Shown: positions 35,747-49,100 of the stretch, one piece after another
Layout: each line of letters starts with the position of its first letter
Numbering within the stretch: position 1 is the stretch's first letter
Source: Magnolia sinica
Taxonomy: Eukaryota > Streptophyta > Magnoliopsida > Magnoliales > Magnoliaceae
Direction of reading: 5' to 3'
Assembly: GCF_029962835.1 (NCBI RefSeq)
Contig: NC_080583.1
Location: 2,837,001 to 2,901,000 of the forward strand
Length of the DNA: 64,000 nucleotides
Position numbers and translations under genes: made by a program
The notes under the pieces: model-generated
Databases searched by the model: none
The model's input: only the letters and a program-made list of their open reading frames with translations
What the model was told of the DNA's origin: nothing

Positions 35747-37058
35747 TGATTGCTTGCCTCCAAGTGCAGAGGTTCATAAGTAATATCCTGTGAATACAGG
35801 GTCGATCCCACAGGGAGATGAATTGCGAGAAGGAAAAAATCAAATGCAAAACAAACTAAGTAATAAAAACTAAACTGATGATTTGATTTTTGGATTTTTG
35901 AATGGATGTAATTCAATTGAATAAAAAAAAACACCCAAGCTTCAAAGTTCCACACATAGATTAATGTTCCAAAATCATGATGACTTGGATAACACAACTA
36001 GGATCTGAACACTATGGTCAGCCTAATCGGAAAATAAAACACTTTAAATATTTTAATAAATGATATAAAAGATTAGAAAATAATAGATTTGCACCATTGA
36101 CATATATTCTCAAGCGTCAGTGATTTTAAGTATTCAATATCTATAGGATAATGAATATCAAAGAAATATAACAGGTTGAGAACATCTCCTATCTAGGAAA
36201 TCTGATTAATCTAGGGTAAACCTATCCATCAATGTAAATCTCATATGATGGAAACATATGGATCTTACAAGAGGATAAAAACAAAACCTAAATAATAGAT
36301 AATATGCATACACCATTATTCTCATCATTAAAACAATCAATCATCATAATTTAAAGAAATATTAAACCCATGTGCTTCCCTTCTAGCTTGGGCTAGAGGG
36401 AACTTAGAAAAACATAATTAAATTGCAGAAATAAAAAGCAACAAGAAAGAAAGAAGAAAAATTGCAAATAAAAAAAAAATCTAAAAGGAAAAAAACAACT
36501 TATAAAGCTTTAATAATAATAAAAAAAAAAACTCTTTAAAAAAAACTCTAAATATTGCTCTTGAATGCTTCTAATCATGCTTTAGAATGCCCTAGGAGGC
36601 CCTATTTATAAGTAGGGAACTCCAAACTTCGTACAAAGTTGAAAATCCTAGAAAACGCCTCAAATATACGTATTTTTTCAAAATAGACTTCTCGCTGCAT
36701 AGTTCGTTTAAAACAGACTTCCTGCTGCGCAGTTTTCCAAAATAAACTTCACAGCTTCAAAATACACTTTTTTAGGACGATTTCAGGATTCTTCACTTCA
36801 AATCTTCGATTCTCTTCATTCCTCGCTTGGTTTTCTTGGATCTTTGGCATGTGAATTCTTCAATCTTGATCTCCTAAGATCCATCCATTGCCTTGGTGAA
36901 TTTGAGCATCAAATTCTTACTTTTTAACACCTTTTTCAATCCAAGCTTTTAAATTCACCTTGCAACACATACATGAGTAAAATAGAATATTAAGATGATT
37001 TATGTTCATAAAACCAAGATATAAATGGCGAAAATTATGCAATATTTGAGTCTTAACA
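35747..37058 (-). repeat. 3' LTR of the Athila-like element
   Basis: It is 1312 bp and starts TGATTGCTTGCCTCC and ends GAGTCTTAACA on the plus strand. It pairs with 44603-45910. Confidence 0.93.
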
Positions 37059-37072
37059 CACCCCCCAACCAG
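37059..37072 (-). other. Polypurine tract of the Athila-like element
   Basis: The minus strand reads GGTTGGGGGGTG directly before the 3' LTR, the usual place for the plus-strand primer. Confidence 0.75.
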
Positions 37073-38457
37073 CATTTTGCTAGTCCCGAGCAAAATAAGC
37101 GAAGAAAAATAAAAATAAGAAAAAAAATAATTCTAGAAACAAAATTAAAATGAAAACAAAATTCTAACTACACCACTTTCGCAAGTAATCTCGATTGCAT
37201 TTAGCATATGCAACAAGCCTTTAAACCCCTAGGTTTCCCCTGGTGGACGAGTTATAGTCTCGTGAGGGTTTCCAGAAATGTTACTCACAAACATTGAAAA
37301 TAAGAAAAATATTTCAACACTATAAAATTTATACAATTATGCCTCCATTAATCATATGAATTCCAAAACAAAACAATACTTACCCTAGATATGAAGTTAG
37401 CTAGAATCTTAATTTTTTAATCCATTACATCCTTGAGTTCAGAGATCTAATCAAAATTTAGAATAGTTATAACCCAATATCCTTAGGTGCTTCGTGACAC
37501 TAGTCTAACTTTGAGAAATATGCATGTTCCCTATCCTAACTCCTTTCAATCATCCCAAGAATATGAAATCTCTAGTTATCTCATTTTTTTTATGACATTT
37601 CTTCTTTTATCATCATATCCTCATTATTATAGACCACCCTTAGATGAAGATTCCCATCGGGTTTGCTATTTAACCTAAGGTATCGTACTTGTAATGGTAA
37701 CAGTAATGGATACTTAGGTATTCTTACTCCGGATTACTGACACGATTGTTATGGTCATTGCATTCATGCTCTATAATAAAAATTTCTTTTTTTTCATCAC
37801 TCTCTTCTTTTTTTTTCCTTTAATATTCTCTCTTTTAAACATATATCAATGGTACTAGTTCATTCAACCTTGTTTGAATCAAAAGTTGTTATTTTAGTTC
37901 ACATATCATATTCCTCACTTAGTTAGCTAGGGTGTATTGTGAATTCAGTACATCAAATTATAACTCACTTTAAACTAGTGATTAGATAATTGAACTCAAG
38001 TTTATAATTTTCAGTTGTCAGATTTCTGACTACTATCAACCTAGATTAGGTATTAAATTTGCCTTTGGAATTCGCAAAATATCATGTTCACATTCTTGTA
38101 TATAAAAAATATTATTTTGAAAATGTTGAAATTTTTTATTTTTATTTTTTTTAAATTTTTCATAAACCTAAAAAAAAATAAACTTAAACCTAACTGAAAC
38201 CTAAAAATAATAAAAATAATAATAAAATAAACTGAAACTCCCAAAAAAAAAAAAAAAACTTACACATGGATGACTATCCACACACCCCAACCTAAAATCT
38301 ACATTGTCCCCAATGTAATGATAATGTAATGTAGAGAACAATAAAAATAAAAGAAATGGTGGATAGTACCTGCCATGAAAAACTCACCTGCTATGTGACA
38401 CTAAAAAAATTGAATATGATACAAATCCTACACAAATGCTCCGTCAGACCAGGAGCA
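37073..38457 (-). other. Non-coding 3' region between integrase and 3' LTR
   Basis: It is AT-rich with A and T runs, and has no recognisable envelope-like or other protein. Confidence 0.6.
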
Positions 38458-39640
38458 TCATTCTGAATATTCTGGCTCATGAAGAGGGACGGACTCCTCT
38501 CCTAAATGAAAGTTTTCCACATAAGGCTTCAATCTCTGACCATTAACCTTGTACACATTGCCATTACGTAGATTCTCAATTTCAACAGCCCCATGAGTAT
38601 AAACATTCTTCACAATGAAGGGGCCTGTCCATCTTGATCTTAACTTTTCCGGAAAGAACTGGAGATGGGAATTGTACAATAGGACCTTTTGTTGAGGTTC
38701 AAAATTCTTCCTCAGGATATTTTTGTCATGAAAAGCTTTGGTCCTCTCTTTGTAGATTTTAGAATTTTCATAGGAGTCTCTCCTCAACTCCTCTAATTCA
38801 TTTAACTCTAATTTCCTTTGTCCACTTGCTTGATCCATATCAAAGTTTAATTTCTTTATTGCCCAGTAGGCTTTATGTTCCAATTCCACAGGCAAGTGGC
38901 AAGCCTTCCCATACACCAATCTGTATGGAGACATTCCAATCGGGGTCTTATAAGCAGTCCTATAAGCCCATAAAGCGTCGGATAGTCTGAGGGACCAATC
39001 CTTCCTATCTGGCCTTATAGTTTTCTCTAAAATGTGCTTGATTTCCTGATTAGAAATCTCGGCTTGCCCACTCGTTTGTGGGTGGTATGGGGTGCTCACT
39101 TTATGCTTGATGTCATATTTCTTCATCAAAGCCTCAAATGTCCTATTGTAAAAGTGAGACCCGCCATCACTAATGATGGCCTTTGGAGTTCCAAATCTAG
39201 CAAAAATATTTTCCTTGAGGAATCGTATGACCACTTTGTTGTCATTGGTCCTACTTGGAACTGCCTCAATCCACTTTGAAACATAGTCCACACCAACCAA
39301 TATATAAAGAAATCCAAAAGAAGATGGAAATGGGCTCATAAAATCAATACCCCAACAATCAAAGATCTCCAATGGTAAAATTGGGGATAAAGGCATCATG
39401 TTGCGCGGGGACACTCTTTCTAACCTTTGACATTTATCACAAGCAACACAGAAAGCATGCGTGTCTTTAACCATGGTGGGCCAGTAAAAATTATACTGCA
39501 GGATTTTTGTAGTGATTTTCTTAGCAGAAAAATGGCCACCACATGCTTCCATGTGGCAAAAAGAAACAACACTCTGAACTTCATCCTCTGGGACACAACG
39601 TCTAAAAATCTGATCAATCCCATATTTATATAAATACGGG
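38458..39640 (-). pseudogene. Integrase part of the Athila-like element
   Basis: It shows the zinc-binding HHCC region ([10 protein letters not shown] … CVACDKCQR), the core with [17 protein letters not shown] and the later glutamate in [11 protein letters not shown], and a C-terminal stretch ending …[14 protein letters not shown]. No chromodomain follows, as expected for the Athila group. Integrase inserts the element cDNA into host DNA. Confidence 0.88.
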
Positions 39641-39696
39641 TCATCCCAGAAGAAGTTCCTAACATTGGTTTCAAAATGCTTCCTATCTTATGACTT

Positions 39697-41826
39697 TCAA
39701 TGATATGACATTTTTCCCGTTACAAGATAATTCACTATATCCGCATACCAAGGTAATTTGGAGATCGCAAATAATTGTTCATCAGGGAAAGTATCCTGGA
39801 TATGCATCTCCTCAGTGGAATCATCTAACACCAATCTAGAAAGGTGATCGGCCACTACGTTTTCTACTCCTTTCTTATCTTTTATCTCTAAGTCAAATTC
39901 TTGGAGTAGGAGGATCCATCTCAAAAGTCTCGGCTTTGCATCCTTCTTAGATAACAAATATTTCAAAGCCGAGTGGTCCGTGAAAATGACCACTTTGGAT
40001 CCCAGCAAGTAGGACCTAAACTTATCCAAAGCAAAAACTACTGCAAGTAACTCTTTTTCAGTTGTTAAGTAGTTCACTTGGGCCGAGTTTAGAGTTCTAC
40101 TCGCATAGTGAATAACGTAGGGCCGTTTATCTTTCCTTTGGCCCAAAACAGCCCCTATGGCATAATCACTTACATCGCACATTAGTTCAAAAGGAAGTGT
40201 CCAATCTGGTGGACGCATGATAGGTGCAGTGGTAAGGGATGATTTAATTTTATTAAAAGCACTTGCACACTCATCTGTCCACTTAAATGGAACATCCTTT
40301 TGAAGAAGATTAGTCAAGGGTCTAGTAATAACACTAAAGTCCTTGATGAATCTTCTATAAAAACCAGCATGCCCTATAAGTGATCTAATATCTCTAACAG
40401 TTCGGGGGATAGGTAGATTAGCTATAATGTCAAGTTTTGAGCGATCTACCTCGATTCCATTTTTGGAGATAACATGGCCCAAAACAATTCCCTTTTGAAC
40501 TATGAAATGACATTTCTCCCAATTTAAGACAACGTGTTTCTCTTCACACCTAGACAAGACAAGAGATAAATTGTTGAGGCATTCCTCAAAACTACTCCCA
40601 AATACAGAGAAGTCGTCCATGAAAACCTCAAGAAATTTTCCAACCATATTTGAAAAAATACTTAACATACACCGTTGGAAAGTTGCTGGGGCGTTACACA
40701 ATCCAAATGGCATCCGTTTGAAAGCAAACGTGCCAAATGGACAAGTGAACGTGGTTTTCTCTTGATCTTCAAGGGCTATCTCTATTTGGTTATATCCAGA
40801 ATATCCATCAAGAAAACTATAAAAGGAGTGACCTGCTACCCTCTCTAAAACTTGATCAATGAATGGTAGAGGGAAATGGTCCTTCTTTGTGACTTGGTTC
40901 AATTTTCTATAGTCAATGCAAACACGCCAACCAGTGGTGACACGTGTTGGTATGAGTTCATTATTAGAATTCTGCACAATAGTTATTCCAGATTTCTTTG
41001 GGACTACTTGAGTTGGACTCACCCAAACACTATCGGATATTGGGTAGATGATTCCCACATCCAATAATTTGATCACCTCATTTTTTACAACTTCCATCAT
41101 GTTTGGATTGAGACGCCTTTGAGATTGTCTAATTGGTTTGGCGTCATCATCGAGGTGGATCCGATGGGTGCAAATGGAAGGGCTTATACCCTTGATGTCA
41201 GAAATGGTCCAGCCCAAGGCTCCTTTGTGGTCCCTTAGAACTTTCAACAATTTAATCTCTTGATCCTTCTCTAAAAATGAAGAGATCACCACAGGATAAG
41301 TTTTATTTTCACCTAAGTATACATACTTAAGCTCATTTGGTAGTGGTTTTAAATCAAGCTTTGGAACATTGGTTGGTGATGGTAGAGGTTGCAAGTCCTC
41401 GATAGATAGGATTTGAGTGCGCGGTCTCCATTGGCACATACCAATGTCCTGAGTGGTAGTGCTCTCATTATCATCAGAAATTTCAGCAATCACTTTTTCT
41501 AAATCAGAATTTTTCAAGTCTCCAATGACTTGAATCAATTCATCAGTCAGACTAGGTTCTAATTCCTCTTCTTCTATCAAGCAGTCCATGAAATTCAACT
41601 CATGGATCTCATTATTATCAATGGGCTGCTTACATAGATTGAAAATATTTAGCTCTAGAGTCATGTTACCAAAAGACAAGTTCATCATTCCATTCCTGCA
41701 ATTTATGATTGCATTTGAAGTTGCTAGGAATGGGCGGCCTAAAATGATGGGAACTTGAGCGCTAGCATTTACACATGGTTCAGTGTCTAGTACAATAAAA
41801 TTCACGGGGAAGTAGAATTTCTCCAC
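39697..41826 (-). pseudogene. Protease end, reverse transcriptase and RNase H of the Athila-like element
   Basis: Reverse transcriptase occupies about 40330-41140, with [36 protein letters not shown] and the catalytic FMDDF. RNase H covers about 39830-40240 ([18 protein letters not shown] … [11 protein letters not shown] … [11 protein letters not shown]). A long acidic linker precedes the polymerase. The sequence is very close in kind to Athila polyproteins. Confidence 0.9.
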
Positions 41827-42336
41827 TTAGACTAGCACGTCCTCTAAAATTCCCCTTGGTACCTTAATAGAGCGGTCAGCGAGTTGGAGTGTAATCGTGG
41901 TTGGTTTAAGCTCGCCTAACCCCATTTGTTTGTAAACCGAATAAGGTACTAAGTTGACACTTGCACCCAAATCTAACAAAGCATGTTCAATTTGAAAATT
42001 CCCAATAATACAAGGAATAGTGGGACTTCCCGGGTCTTTGTATTTGGGTACAACCCTTTGTTGAATTATAGCACTCACTTTCTCAGTAAGGAAGGCCTTT
42101 TTGTGCACATTTAATTTCCTTTTTACAGTGCACAAATCCTTGAGATATTTAGCATATGATGGAATTTGTCTAATGGCATCAAGTAGAGGAATATTGACAG
42201 TAACCTTTTGGAGCACATCCAACACCTCTTGATATTTCATGGGGACAGTTGGATTCCGAAGTCTAGATGGGAACGGAACTGGAGGCTCATATGACTTAGT
42301 CTCTTTATCCTTTTGTTGTTGTGGCTCTTGAACCAT
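41700..42336 (-). pseudogene. Retropepsin (protease) region of the Athila-like element
   Basis: It shows ALLDLGASVNLVPYSVY with the aspartate of the retropepsin active site, and downstream [15 protein letters not shown]. The protease matures the polyprotein. Confidence 0.82.
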
Positions 42337-42390
42337 AGCCGGTTCATCATTTTCTTGAGACAGTGGCTCATCCTCCGGTATTTCTAACGG

Positions 42391-44007
42391 TTACATTATC
42401 TTGTTATCGACCTCTTTTCCACTTCTCAAGGTAATGATTGCCTTAGCTTGTTCATGATGTAGCTCACTTGGATTTGAGTCTCCAATGAAATGTGTATTTC
42501 GAGGGTTTGGCACAGGTTGAGAAGGAAGGGTGCCTTTTTCCCTAGCATTTAGTTGAGTCTCAATCCTAGCCACAGCTGTCTTTAATTCCTGATTTGATTG
42601 GATTAGAGACTGATTCATTTGAGCTTGAGAGTTAATGAATGTGGTCAATGCATCCTCCACAGATGATCGCTTTGGCGGGGGCACATATGGTGCATTGTTA
42701 GGTGCCCCAAAGAAGTTATTTTGTGGAGGCATTTGAGGTGCATTTGGCACATTAATTTGTGGTCCATTCCTCCAACTAAGATTAGGATGGTTACGCCAAT
42801 TTGGATTGTACGTGTTTCCCAATGGTTGCATAACTGACCTTTGGTAATTATTTATAGCATTTGCTTGATCATGCTCATGCGTGATATTTTGTACAACTAA
42901 GATTATTGGACAATCCTTTGTGTCATGGTCTGTACCACCACAAATGCTACAAAAATTACCTAAGGAAGTGTTTGCTTTAACCATATCAATCTTCCTAATT
43001 TCCAAAGCTTCGACATGTCTAGCCAATGCAAATTTTGCATTAAGGTCGTCTTCCTCTCTTAGGACATACATTCCCGCTTTCTCTCTAGGAATGGGTCTAG
43101 TTTGGTCTGATTTAGCAGAAACATCCCATGTCTGAGTATTCTCTGCTAACATATCTAGAAAATCTCAAGCCTCATTATGATCTTTATCAAGGAAGGTTCC
43201 ACCACACATCATCTCTATGAACTGACGGGTATCCATGGTGAGCCCCTTTCGGAAAGCATCAATCACGTGCCATGGTTCATAACCATGATGTGGACAAGTA
43301 ATTAGAATGTCTTTGAAGCGCTCCCAAGCTTGAAAAAATAGTTCATTCCCCTTTTGGGAGAATGACATGATTTCTTGTTTTAGTGCATTTGTTTTGTGCT
43401 CGGGAAAGAACTTTTTCAAAAACTCTCTACTTAAGGCTTGCCATGAAGTGATGGTATTAGGTCTTAGAGAGTTGAGCCATGCTTTGGCCCGATCCTTCAG
43501 AGAAAATGAGAATAACCTAAGCTTAAGTACATCCCTATTGCCATTGTTTACTTGTAACGTTGCAATTACTTCCTCAAAGTCCTTGAGGTGCAAGTAGGGG
43601 CTTTCAGAATCTAAGCCATGAAATTTAGGAATTAATTGAATCACACCTGGTTTAAAATCAATGTTCCCTGTGTGAGCAGGGAACACTATACAAGATGGTA
43701 AAGTTGATCTCTCAGGGTGTAAATGTTCACGTAAAGTCCGTGGTTGGTTTAACACATTCCTATGAACTTCATTTTCATCCTCAAGAGGAGGATTATTTTG
43801 ATTTATAGTTGGATTTGGCAGATTTGGATTTGGATTATCAATTGGGTCTGCCATGGAATCCAAGTGATATTGAGTGCCTCTTCTAAGTGAATGATCAAGG
43901 CCTGGAACTAGTCCCCCTTCAGAGGAGAGTCGATTGTTTTGATCCCTACTCCAACGGGACATAAACCATCCACACCACACAACAAATACCACTAATTCAA
44001 ATCGCAA
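42391..44007 (-). pseudogene. gag region of the Athila-like element
   Basis: N-terminal RTLREHLHP and KPGVIQLIPKFHGL followed by ESPYLHLKDFEEV, then the capsid part (SLKDRAKAWLNSL). The nucleocapsid zinc knuckle CSICGGTDHDTKDC lies in the C-terminal part. It is homologous to 1-692. Confidence 0.88.
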
Positions 44008-44040
44008 GTATGATACTTAAAATAAAAATAAAAACTTAAA

Positions 44041-44268
44041 TCAACAACCCAGGTGGCAGAGCCGACCATGAGGGTTCAGTCCACAAAGCAAAATAAATCA
44101 ACAACCCAGGTGGCAGAGCCGACCATGAGGGTTCAATCCACAAAGCAAAATAAATCAACAACCCAGGCGGCAGAGCCGACCATGAGGGTTCAGTCCACAA
44201 AGCAAAATAAATCAACAACCCAGGTGGCAGAGCCGACTATGAGGGTTCAGTCCACAAAGCAAAATAAA
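44041..44268. repeat. Four-copy 57-bp tandem repeat in the Athila-like leader
   Basis: Units start at 44041, 44098, 44155 and 44212 with TCAACAACCCAGG and are nearly identical. The homologous block lies at 721-958. Open frames across the block in both directions are by-products of the unit length being a multiple of three. Confidence 0.93.
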
Positions 44269-44584
44269 AAAAAAAAAATAAATAAAAGTAAAACTAATGC
44301 AGAAATTAAACTATGCTAATATGAAAAATAGATTCAGCGGATGATCTTTGTGATCAAACAGCAACTATAGGACAACCATAGCACTTGGGTGATAAAATCC
44401 CAAGCAGGGCAACCTTATGTCATAGTTAGTGCTTGAAAGTCCCAACTGAATTTATTTTCATATAAATTGAAAATAAGATAAAAAATAAAAAATAAAAAAA
44501 TAAATAAAATTTATGGAAAATCTGGAGGTTTAGAAGAAAACTTACCTTGGCTATCTTGCATATATCTAATCTATCTCGGTCTCT

Positions 44585-44596
44585 CCAACGGCGCCA
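44585..44596 (-). other. Primer binding site, tRNA-Asp type
   Basis: The minus strand reads TGGCGCCGTTGG a few bases inside the 5' LTR, complementary to the 3' end of tRNA-Asp. Confidence 0.8.
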
Positions 44597-44602
44597 AAAA
44601 CT

Positions 44603-45910
44603 TGATTGCTTGCCTCCAAGTGCGAGAGGTTCATAAGTAATATCCTCGTGAATACAGGGTCGATCCCACAGTGGAGATGAATTGCGAGAAGGAAAAATCA
44701 AATGCAAAACAAACTAAGTAATAAAAACTAAAGTGATGATTTGATTTTGGATTTTGAATGGATGTAATTCAATTGAATAAAAAAACACCCAAGCTTCAAA
44801 GTTCCACACATAGATTAATGTTCCAAAATCATGATGACTTGGATAACACAACTAGGATCCGAGCACTATGGTCACCTAATCGGAAAATAAAACACTTTAA
44901 ATATTTTAATAAATGATATAAAAGATTAGAAAATAATAGATTTGCACCATTGACATATATTCTCAAGCGTCAGTGATTTTAAGTATTCAATATCTATAGG
45001 ATAATGAATATCAAAGAAATATAACAGGTTGAGAACATCTCCTATCTAGGAAATCTGATTAATCTAGGGTAAGCCTATCCATCAATGTAAATCTCATATG
45101 ATGGAAACATATGGATCTTACAAGAGGATAAAAACAAAACCTAAATAATAGATAATATGCATACACCATTATTCTCATCATTAAAACAATCAATCATCAT
45201 AATTTAAAGAAATATTAAACCCATGTGCTTCCCTTCTAGCTTGGGCTAGAGGGAACTTAGAAAAACATAATTAAATTGCAGAAATAAAAAGCAACAAGAA
45301 AGAAAGAAGAAAAATTGCAAAAAAAAAGTAAATCTAATAGGAAAGAAACAACTTATAAAGCTTTAATAATAATAAAAAAAAAACTCTTTAAAAAAAACTC
45401 TAAATATTGCTCTTGAATGCTTCTAATCATGCTTTAGAATGCCCTAGGAGGCCCTATTTATAAGTAGGGAACTCCAAACTTCGTACAAAGTTGAAAACCC
45501 TAGAAAACGCCTCAAATATACGTATTTTCCCAAAATAGACTTCTCGCTGCATAGTTCGTTTAAAACAGACTTCCTGCTGCGCAGTTTTCCAAAATAAACT
45601 TCACAGCTTCAAAATACACTTTTTTAGGACGATTTCAGGATTCTTCACTTCAAATCTTCGATTCTCTTCATTCCTCACTTAGTTTTCTTGGATCTTTGGC
45701 ATATGAATTCTTCAATCTTGATCTCCTAAGATCCATCCATTGCCTTGGTGAATTTGAGCATCAAATTCTTACTTTTTAATACCTTTTTCAATCCAAGCTT
45801 TTAAATTCACCTTGCAACACATACATGAGTAAAATAGAATATTAAGATGATTTATGTTCATAAAACCAAGATATAAATGGCGAAAATTATGCAATATTTG
45901 AGTCTTAACA
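44603..45910 (-). repeat. 5' LTR of the Athila-like element
   Basis: It is 1308 bp with ends TGATTGCTTGCC … GTCTTAACA. It is nearly identical to 35747-37058. Confidence 0.93.
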
Positions 45911-45915
45911 ACCAT

Positions 45916-46122
45916 TCATAGGCCAAGGCATTACGTGATAAGATGTCCCAGTTTGATACGAGAGTATAGTCTAAGTAGCTTAATGCATCTAGGAACACCA
46001 TAACTTATAGTGCTCTTAGGGAAACGGGGCCTTTAAAAAAGAAAAAAGATAAAAAAAAACATATATCATCCTTCTTTTTTTTTGATATACGACAAAATTA
46101 ATAATAATAATAATAATAATAA
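45916..46122. other. Short spacer ending in an (AAT)n tract
   Basis: The (AAT)n run covers about 46099-46122 and abuts the next element. Confidence 0.7.
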
Positions 46123-49100
46123 TGTTGGGAAAAAATAGTATAAGTCAAGAAACTCGGCTATGGAATGGAACAACTCTATTGACATTGCTCGGGATCCCGA
46201 GGTGATAAGTCTGACCAAGGCAAGCATATCAAAAGCCTAAAGGAGAGACTTAGCTCGAATCATAAGAAACCAATCCAAACCGAGACTTACAAAGTCCAGA
46301 GCCAGAAGGCAGAATCTATGAGATGCACGAAGTTGACTCGATGAACGAGGCAGCAACATCCAAAGAGGCCGACTAAGGCCCAAAGCTTAGAAGCCACACG
46401 ACCAACTATAAAACCGACCCATCTTAGGTCAGTTATAGAGTCGGTGATCGGATTAAGAAAGCATACTGATTATGGATTAGTCTCATTTCATTCGACAGAG
46501 GGCAAGTAGCTCAGTCTTCTGTAAGCCAGCCGAGACTCGCTTGTTAATAGAGTCGGTTAGGCCCGGTCCGATCGATAAAATTTGCCAATAAAGGAAGAAA
46601 TGGTGTAAGATGAAACACCTTCCCGAAAATCAAATAAAAAGATCTCCGATCCCGAGGATCTTGGGATTGGCGGGAGTCCAAAATTGGATTGGCTCCGAAT
46701 CTCCAAGATATCAAGAAAAGAATTCTCGCACGATGGGATCCTCCCCTGCCTATAAATATGAAAGACTTTAAGGGTGAAAGGTACGCAAAAACTCTCTCTA
46801 AAACCCTTCATGTAACATCCTGGATTTTCATTGTTTTGGATTTCCAAAAATCCATCTATTTTTATTTTGTTTTATTTTATTTAATTAACCTAAATATTAC
46901 TTAATAACCATTAGCACTCAATGTCAGTGTATACAGGGGTGGTACCAGTAAAGAACCGCACAAGTCCTATTAATCAGCCGTAGAAAGCCAATGAATCCGC
47001 CCGATCACTTGAACATTAGGTGTAGTGTAACGTCACGCCCAACCTGAACAGTGTCCTGGGGCATCCACGTAGGATTTGCCACATGATCATTTATTTAAGT
47101 CACTCATAGTGAGGTATTACAAATAAATTAGACCAAGATTAACCCAATTGAATAGACCAGACGGGCCTTAATAGAACCTGGTGCAGGTCTCCAAGCCAGA
47201 TGACCGTTTACACTTAGCGACAGCCCGTGCGGGCTATACCGCGACACGGGAAGGTCAGAAAATTATAAAAATTTAAGGGAGCATAGATCTCATTGGGCTT
47301 GGGGACCATCACGGACCACGGACCTAGTAGACACCCAAAAGTGGAATCTGGCACTTGCCAGATATGCCCCACCAATACTAGAATTAGAATCTGACACGGG
47401 TAAATAAAACTGAGATTTCAGACATTTCAGCTGTCGGATTTCTTCCAGATTTACGGTAAAGGTCTAATGTATTTTTCTACGCCCACCCACAAAATCTGGG
47501 TCCAGATCGTGGCACGGTGACCGTTGATCGCGAATCAAACCCGTGCGACCAAACCCCATATCCGATCATCCCTAAATTTTACATGGCCCTTTATCGGGCC
47601 ATGGAGCACCTATCCTATAAGTTTCATGGCCAGAGGACCACCAAAATTACCTTAGTGATCCAAACAAGCTCTAAACCGCTCGTTGGTGGGCCACTAGTTC
47701 CAAAACTATAAAATAATGTTCATCTTACTGGGCTTGACGCCCATCGCGAGAATCAGACCTGGGTACTGCCCAGAACCTGTCAACTTGAGCCGAAGGACGA
47801 GTGCATGAGAAGTGCAAATACCCTAAAGGAAGGAGTTTGAACTTAAGTGAATTGAGTCGTCCACTCTTATGCAAAATTGAGGATTTCGGACCGTCGGTTT
47901 GCGACCAAACTTTATCCATGGAGTAAGGATATTTTCCTGCTCATATCCGTATAGTCGCGGCCTTGATCGACTATCGGTGACCGTTGAACAGACTTCTTAT
48001 CATATCTGTCGATCGGCACATCCAAATGGCGGGCCGATCATATCCATACGTAGATCATCATTAGAGCTAGCTATCCTACAGTGTATATTGACTTGTACAC
48101 CTCATAGTGGGCCCTAGAGCTTAGAAAAACTCTCTCATAGGTATAGTATAGTAAAAACCTAACACTTGGGGCCATTTCCATCAAACCTAGCACTATATAA
48201 AGGCCTTATTTGGGGCACCCCCTTCCCCCATACGAATTTGCCCTAAGGAGCAAAGGGAGAGAGGAGAGAAAAAGGAGAAGGAAGAGAGGAAGAAGAGAAA
48301 AGAGGAGAAAGAGAGAAGGAGAGAAGGAAGAAGGGAGAGAAAGGTGGGCCAAAGGGAGGTGAGATCTAGAAACCCCTCTTCCCTTTCCTCAAGAAACCCC
48401 ACATCCACAAATGTAAGCGATTTCCATCCGATTAGGGAGGTAAACACCCATCCTTTTTGTAATCCTTTACGTTGAGCTAGGATTTGTATGAAATCCTAAC
48501 ATGAAAGTATATTGTCTTAGGATTCCGGCCGATCAACATCGAGTTTTGCGCTTCTAGGTCGTTTTTCAAGATCTTAATGATCTATAGGTGCGGACTATTA
48601 TCCTTAGGTGGCCTAGCACCAATTATAGTTGGAGTTTAATGATTTTGTTTGCTTGGTATGTTGTATGGAAGAATCTAGAAGAACCTAGGAATGGTATGTT
48701 GTTGGATTGTATGGAATGACATGTTTAGTTTTTCTTGATGTTAAATCTTGCTTCTCATGATCTAGTGTGTGGATGATTACATGCTCATGTTTGTTTGATT
48801 TCCTTTTCTCTCATATGTGTTGCTTCTTAGTGTGTTAATTCATTGTTCTTATGTATTTGATCCCTTGAGGTATAGGAAGTGCTTAACTTCCTCACCAACC
48901 CACACCACACACATACACCTTATTCATGTTATTAATAGTTTGCTTGCTAGAGAAATTTAAATTGTATGTTGAGCAATATGAGAACATAGTGTTGAATATG
49001 TTTGATGTTACATTGGTAGTTGGCATGCTATGAGTCACTATTCCTACCCTTGGGTTGGTCAGGAACATGAGGAGAGCGAAGGTGGTTCCGTTGGTAGGAC

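Larger units (their letters stand above)
35747..45910 (-). mobile_element. Athila-like Ty3/Gypsy retrotransposon with both LTRs and ACCAT target duplication
   Basis: The element is 10.2 kb. Both LTRs (35747-37058 and 44603-45910) run TG…CA, and ACCAT flanks it exactly (35742-35746, 45911-45915). Read on the minus strand the order is LTR, tRNA-Asp primer site, four-copy leader repeat, gag, protease, reverse transcriptase, RNase H, integrase, about 1.4 kb of non-coding 3' sequence, purine tract, LTR. Athila relatives can carry an envelope-like gene in that 3' space; I see none. The LTRs look about 98% alike by eye, so the insertion is fairly young. All structural parts are present, but the coding frame is interrupted about three times. 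It is a fossil. Confidence 0.93.

Noticed and set aside
37073-38457. Possible envelope-like gene of the Athila-like element
   Set aside because: The region is A/T-run rich with only short frames and no membrane-protein features.
44053-44319. Repetitive open frame (AEPTMRVQSTKQNKS units) on the plus strand and its counterpart on the minus strand
   Set aside because: It is the four-copy 57-bp leader repeat read in frame; a unit length divisible by three makes it open by chance.
46123-46809. Protein-coding gene near the CTATAAATATG promoter
   Set aside because: No open frame with a recognisable domain follows; an LTR promoter explains it better.
48193-48447. Open frame rich in Ser, Leu and Phe on the minus strand
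   Set aside because: It is the complement of an AG-rich low-complexity tract within the 46810-50321 element.
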